A DNA stretch of 64,000 bases from Xanthomonas hortorum pv. cynarae (GTDB lineage: Bacteria > Pseudomonadota > Gammaproteobacteria > Xanthomonadales > Xanthomonadaceae): positions 36,621 to 100,620 of the forward strand of contig NZ_MDFM01000017.1 in assembly GCF_002939985.1 (NCBI RefSeq). The letters are read 5' to 3'. Position numbers and translations under genes: made by a program. Every line of letters starts with the position of its first letter. The first letter of the stretch is position 1. This document shows, in pieces, positions 61,670-64,000 of this stretch. The notes under the pieces were generated by a model. The model had not been told where the DNA came from, searched no databases, and saw only the letters and a program-made list of their open reading frames with translations.

Positions 61670-61825
61670 CGTGGCGTCCTTGGTGCGGAAGGGTCTGGCG
61701 CCTATTCAGCCGGGCGCTGACTTAAGCGACCATGAGCGCCCGCGCATTTGCTCCTGTCGCCCGCCGGCCCCAGAATATCCGGCTCTCCGGCGCTGTCCTG
61801 CGTCGGGTTTTCAGCGGAGCTTTCG

Positions 61826-63577
61826 ATGCGTACCCACTTCTGCGGCCTGGTCGACGAGACCATGATCGGCCAAACCGTCACTCTCGCCGGCTGGACCGAC
61901 GTGGCCCGCAACCTGGGCGGCGTGTGCTTCATCGACCTGCGCGACCACGAAGGAATCGTGCAGGTGACGGTGGAGCCGGAGAACGCCGAGGTGTTCCCGG
62001 TGGCCGCCAGCCTGGGCTACGAAGACGTGCTGCAGGTCGAAGGCGTGGTGCGTGCGCGACATGCGGTCAACGACAAGCTGCGCAGCGGCAAGGTCGAAGT
62101 GATCGCCACCCGCATCAGCATCCTCAACAAGGCCGCGCCGCTGCCGTTCCACGCGCACGAAAATCCGGGCGAAGAAACCCGCCTGAAGTACCGCTATCTG
62201 GACCTGCGTCGTCCGGAAATGCAGCGCATGCAGCGCACCCGCATCAAGCTGGTGCAGGCGCTGCGCCGGCATCTGGATGCGCGCGATTTCCAGGACATCG
62301 AAACCCCGATCCTGACCAAGGCCACCCCGGAAGGCGCACGCGACTTTCTGGTGCCCGCGCGCATGCATCCGGGCGAGTTCTATGCGTTGCCGCAGAGCCC
62401 GCAGCTGTTCAAGCAGATCCTGATGGTGGCCGGCTTCGACCGTTACTACCAGATTGCGCGCTGCTTCCGCGACGAAGCGCTGCGTGCCGATCGCCAGCTG
62501 GAATTCACCCAGCTCGACATGGAATTCGCCTTCGTGCGCGAGCGCGACGTGCAGGATTTTGTCGAAGACATGATCCGCGCCATCTTCAAGGAAGTGGTGG
62601 ATGTCGAGCTGGCCGCGCAGTTCCCGCGCATGACCTGGGCCGAGGCGATGCGTCGCTATGGCTCGGACAAGCCGGACCTGCGCATCGCGCTGGAATTGGT
62701 CGATGTGGCCGAGCTGGTCAAGTCCAGTGAATTCCCGGTGTTCACCGCCGCCGCCAACGATGCCGACGGCCGCGTGGCCGCGCTGCGTATCCCCGGCGGT
62801 GCCGCGCTGTCGCGCAAGCAGATCGACGAGTACGCCGCCCACGCCGCCAAGTACGGCGCCAAGGGCCTGGCCTACATCAAGCTGTCGGAAACCGGCGAAG
62901 TCAGCTCGCCGATTGCCAAATTCTTCAGCGAAGAGGCGTTTGCTGCGCTGCTCGCGCACGTCGGTGCCGGCAACGGCGACATCGTGTTCTTCGGTGCCGG
63001 CGGCTACAATACCGTGTCCGATTTCATGGGTGCATTGCGTCTGAAGGCCGGCAAGGACTTCAAGCTGGTCGCCGACACCTGGGCGCCGCTGTGGGTCACC
63101 GACTTCCCGATGTTCGAGTGGGACGAAGAGGCGCAGCGCTATGTGGCCCTGCATCACCCCTTCACCGCGCCGGCCGTGGACGATATCGCCGACCTGCGCG
63201 CCAATGCCCGCACCGCGGTGTCGCGCGGTTACGACATGGTGCTCAACGGCAATGAAATCGGCGGCGGCTCGATCCGTATCCACCGCCCGGACATGCAGAG
63301 CGCGGTGTTCGAGCTGCTTGGCATCGGCGCCGAGGAAGCGCGTGCCAAGTTCGGCTTCCTGCTGGATGCCTTGAACTACGGCGCACCGCCGCACGGCGGC
63401 ATCGCCTTCGGCATCGACCGCATCGCTGCATTGATGGCGGGCACCGAATCGATCCGCGACGTGATCCCGTTCCCCAAGACCACTGGCGCGCAGGATCTGA
63501 TGACCGACGCCCCGTCGCCGATTCCCGCCGAGCAGCTGGCCGAAGTGCACGTGCAGGTGCGTCCGAAGCAGGTCTGA
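61826..63577 (+). CDS. aspS: Aspartyl-tRNA synthetase
   Basis: 583 residues, the bacterial AspRS size. Anticodon-binding OB domain (about residues 1-110, [29 protein letters not shown]). Class II motif 1 lies around [18 protein letters not shown], motif 2 in [30 protein letters not shown] (FRDE), a bacterial GAD-type insertion at about 290-420, and motif 3 in [14 protein letters not shown] near residue 530. It charges tRNA-Asp in the cytosol. AGCGGAG lies 6-8 bp before ATG 61826. A degenerate copy of its last ~55 bp is found 174 bp downstream. Confidence 0.96.
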   Translation: MRTHFCGLVDETMIGQTVTLAGWTDVARNLGGVCFIDLRDHEGIVQVTVEPENAEVFPVAASLGYEDVLQVEGVVRARHAVNDKLRSGKVEVIATRISILNKAAPLPFHAHENPGEETRLKYRYLDLRRPEMQRMQRTRIKLVQALRRHLDARDFQDIETPILTKATPEGARDFLVPARMHPGEFYALPQSPQLFKQILMVAGFDRYYQIARCFRDEALRADRQLEFTQLDMEFAFVRERDVQDFVEDMIRAIFKEVVDVELAAQFPRMTWAEAMRRYGSDKPDLRIALELVDVAELVKSSEFPVFTAAANDADGRVAALRIPGGAALSRKQIDEYAAHAAKYGAKGLAYIKLSETGEVSSPIAKFFSEEAFAALLAHVGAGNGDIVFFGAGGYNTVSDFMGALRLKAGKDFKLVADTWAPLWVTDFPMFEWDEEAQRYVALHHPFTAPAVDDIADLRANARTAVSRGYDMVLNGNEIGGGSIRIHRPDMQSAVFELLGIGAEEARAKFGFLLDALNYGAPPHGGIAFGIDRIAALMAGTESIRDVIPFPKTTGAQDLMTDAPSPIPAEQLAEVHVQVRPKQV

Positions 63578-63866
63578 CCTGCGCTAGCAGATGGCCATGC
63601 CGTGTGCGTGGTCATCTGTACAAGGCGCCTAGCGCAGCCAGCGCTGCGCGCTTTGGTGGAACCGTTAGCGCCGGCTGGGTGTTGCGCACGGGGCACCGCC
63701 GCCGATCACCGGCGGCAGTGCGTCCTGCAGGTCCGTCCCAAGCGCGCCTGAGCTCCGCAAGCAGATAGCCATCCCTCGCAGTGTTTATCTTTCCTGCGCG
63801 GTGCCATGCGGAGCCGGTCGTGCGCGCTTGGTTGAACCCGTCAGCGCCCATGCCGAATCCTGCACA
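63521..63866. repeat. Degenerate ~174-bp tandem duplication spanning the aspS 3' end
   Basis: Unit 1 (from about 63521) includes the end of aspS, TGCAGGTGCGTCCGAAG and its TGA at 63575, then AGCAGATGGCCAT (63586) and TGCGCGCTTTGGTGGAACC (63645). Unit 2 (from about 63695) has TGCAGGTCCGTCCCAAG, a TGA at 63749, AGCAGATAGCCAT (63760) and TGCGCGCTTGGTTGAACC (63821), each 174-176 bp later. Identity is moderate (about 60-75% by eye). The second unit's C-terminal codons would read VRPKRA in place of VRPKQV. Confidence 0.55.
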
Positions 63867-63893
63867 CGCGGAATCCACACATCGCAGATGCTT

Positions 63894-64000
63894 TCCCGAT
63901 TCCCGATTCCCGATTCCCCAATCCCCAATCCCCAATCCCCAATCCCCAATCCCCAATCCCCAATCCCCAATCCCCAATCCCCAATCCCCAATCCCCAATC
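63894..64000. repeat. 7-bp tandem repeat (CCCCAAT)n
   Basis: Three to four ATTCCCG/ATTCCCC units followed by about 12 copies of CCCCAAT, running to the window edge and so possibly longer. Because the unit is 7 bp, open frames in it only encode a repeating Asp-Trp-Gly-Leu-Gly-Ile-Gly peptide and are not genes. Such arrays vary in copy number between Xanthomonas strains. Confidence 0.9.

Noticed and set aside
63612..63998. Long minus-strand open frames encoding [18 protein letters not shown] repeats
   Set aside because: They are only the translation of the 7-bp tandem repeat plus the downstream duplicated segment; the sequence has no other protein-like features.
1..64000. tRNA or rRNA genes, or a prophage integration site
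   Set aside because: No TTCGAAT-type T-loop with a matching acceptor stem, no rRNA-like stretch and no integrase or phage structural genes were seen by eye; a tRNAscan run would be decisive.

Overview
The window looks like a chromosomal segment from Xanthomonas or a very close relative. The evidence is high G+C coding sequence in both orientations, an unusually large number of TonB-dependent receptors (seven), a vibrioferrin-type (xanthoferrin) siderophore locus, and the intergenic hairpin and (CCCCAAT)n repeats typical of that genus. I saw no phage, plasmid backbone, CRISPR array, rRNA or tRNA.

Layout. 0-6.6 kb: the 5' part of an exported DUF4432 epimerase-like gene, an NCS2-type permease coupled to an LprI-like exported protein, a DUF3014 protein, a glutathione S-transferase and a small GIY-YIG protein. 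6.7-14.3 kb: an organosulfur uptake and use cluster (TonB receptor, FMN-dependent monooxygenase, aldo/keto reductase, SsuA/SsuC/SsuB-like ABC transporter). 14.3-18.6 kb: clpB behind a good heat-shock promoter candidate, then an O-acetylhomoserine sulfhydrylase. 18.6-23.5 kb: repeats, a cobalamin riboswitch, btuB, a decayed cobU, an intact cobT and a decayed cobC. 23.5-34.8 kb: an AraC-type regulator facing a five-gene siderophore operon whose order matches pvsABCDE, then its receptor and an HpcH/HpaI-type aldolase gene with a Fur-box candidate upstream. 35-38.3 kb: a Kef-type antiporter and an orphan cytochrome P450. 39-47.2 kb: three paralogous TonB receptors in a row on the minus strand. 47.4-51.7 kb: an ABC-F ATPase, a YcxB-like membrane protein, and a divergent LysR regulator/class A beta-lactamase pair. 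52.5-57.3 kb: a TonB receptor followed on the same strand by a Tat-exported phospholipase C-family enzyme. 58-64 kb: an MFS transporter, a zinc-ribbon protein coupled to a lipoprotein, a DUF3011 triple-repeat exported protein, aspS and simple repeats.

How the parts work together. Much of the segment serves acquisition of scarce nutrients across the outer membrane: organosulfur compounds, cobalamin, ferric siderophore, unknown substrates of the three paralogous receptors, and probably phosphorus from phospholipid.

The most notable uncatalogued signal is a family of about 108-bp inverted-repeat elements. Eight copies lie at four intergenic sites. Each site holds one copy of each of two arm types, in opposite orientation. 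One site is bounded by perfect 16-bp terminal inverted repeats and a TAA direct repeat, as in a non-autonomous transposable element. Other signals worth a second look are the half-eroded cobalamin salvage genes under an intact riboswitch/BtuB, a degenerate duplication of the aspS 3' end, and paired control-site candidates.
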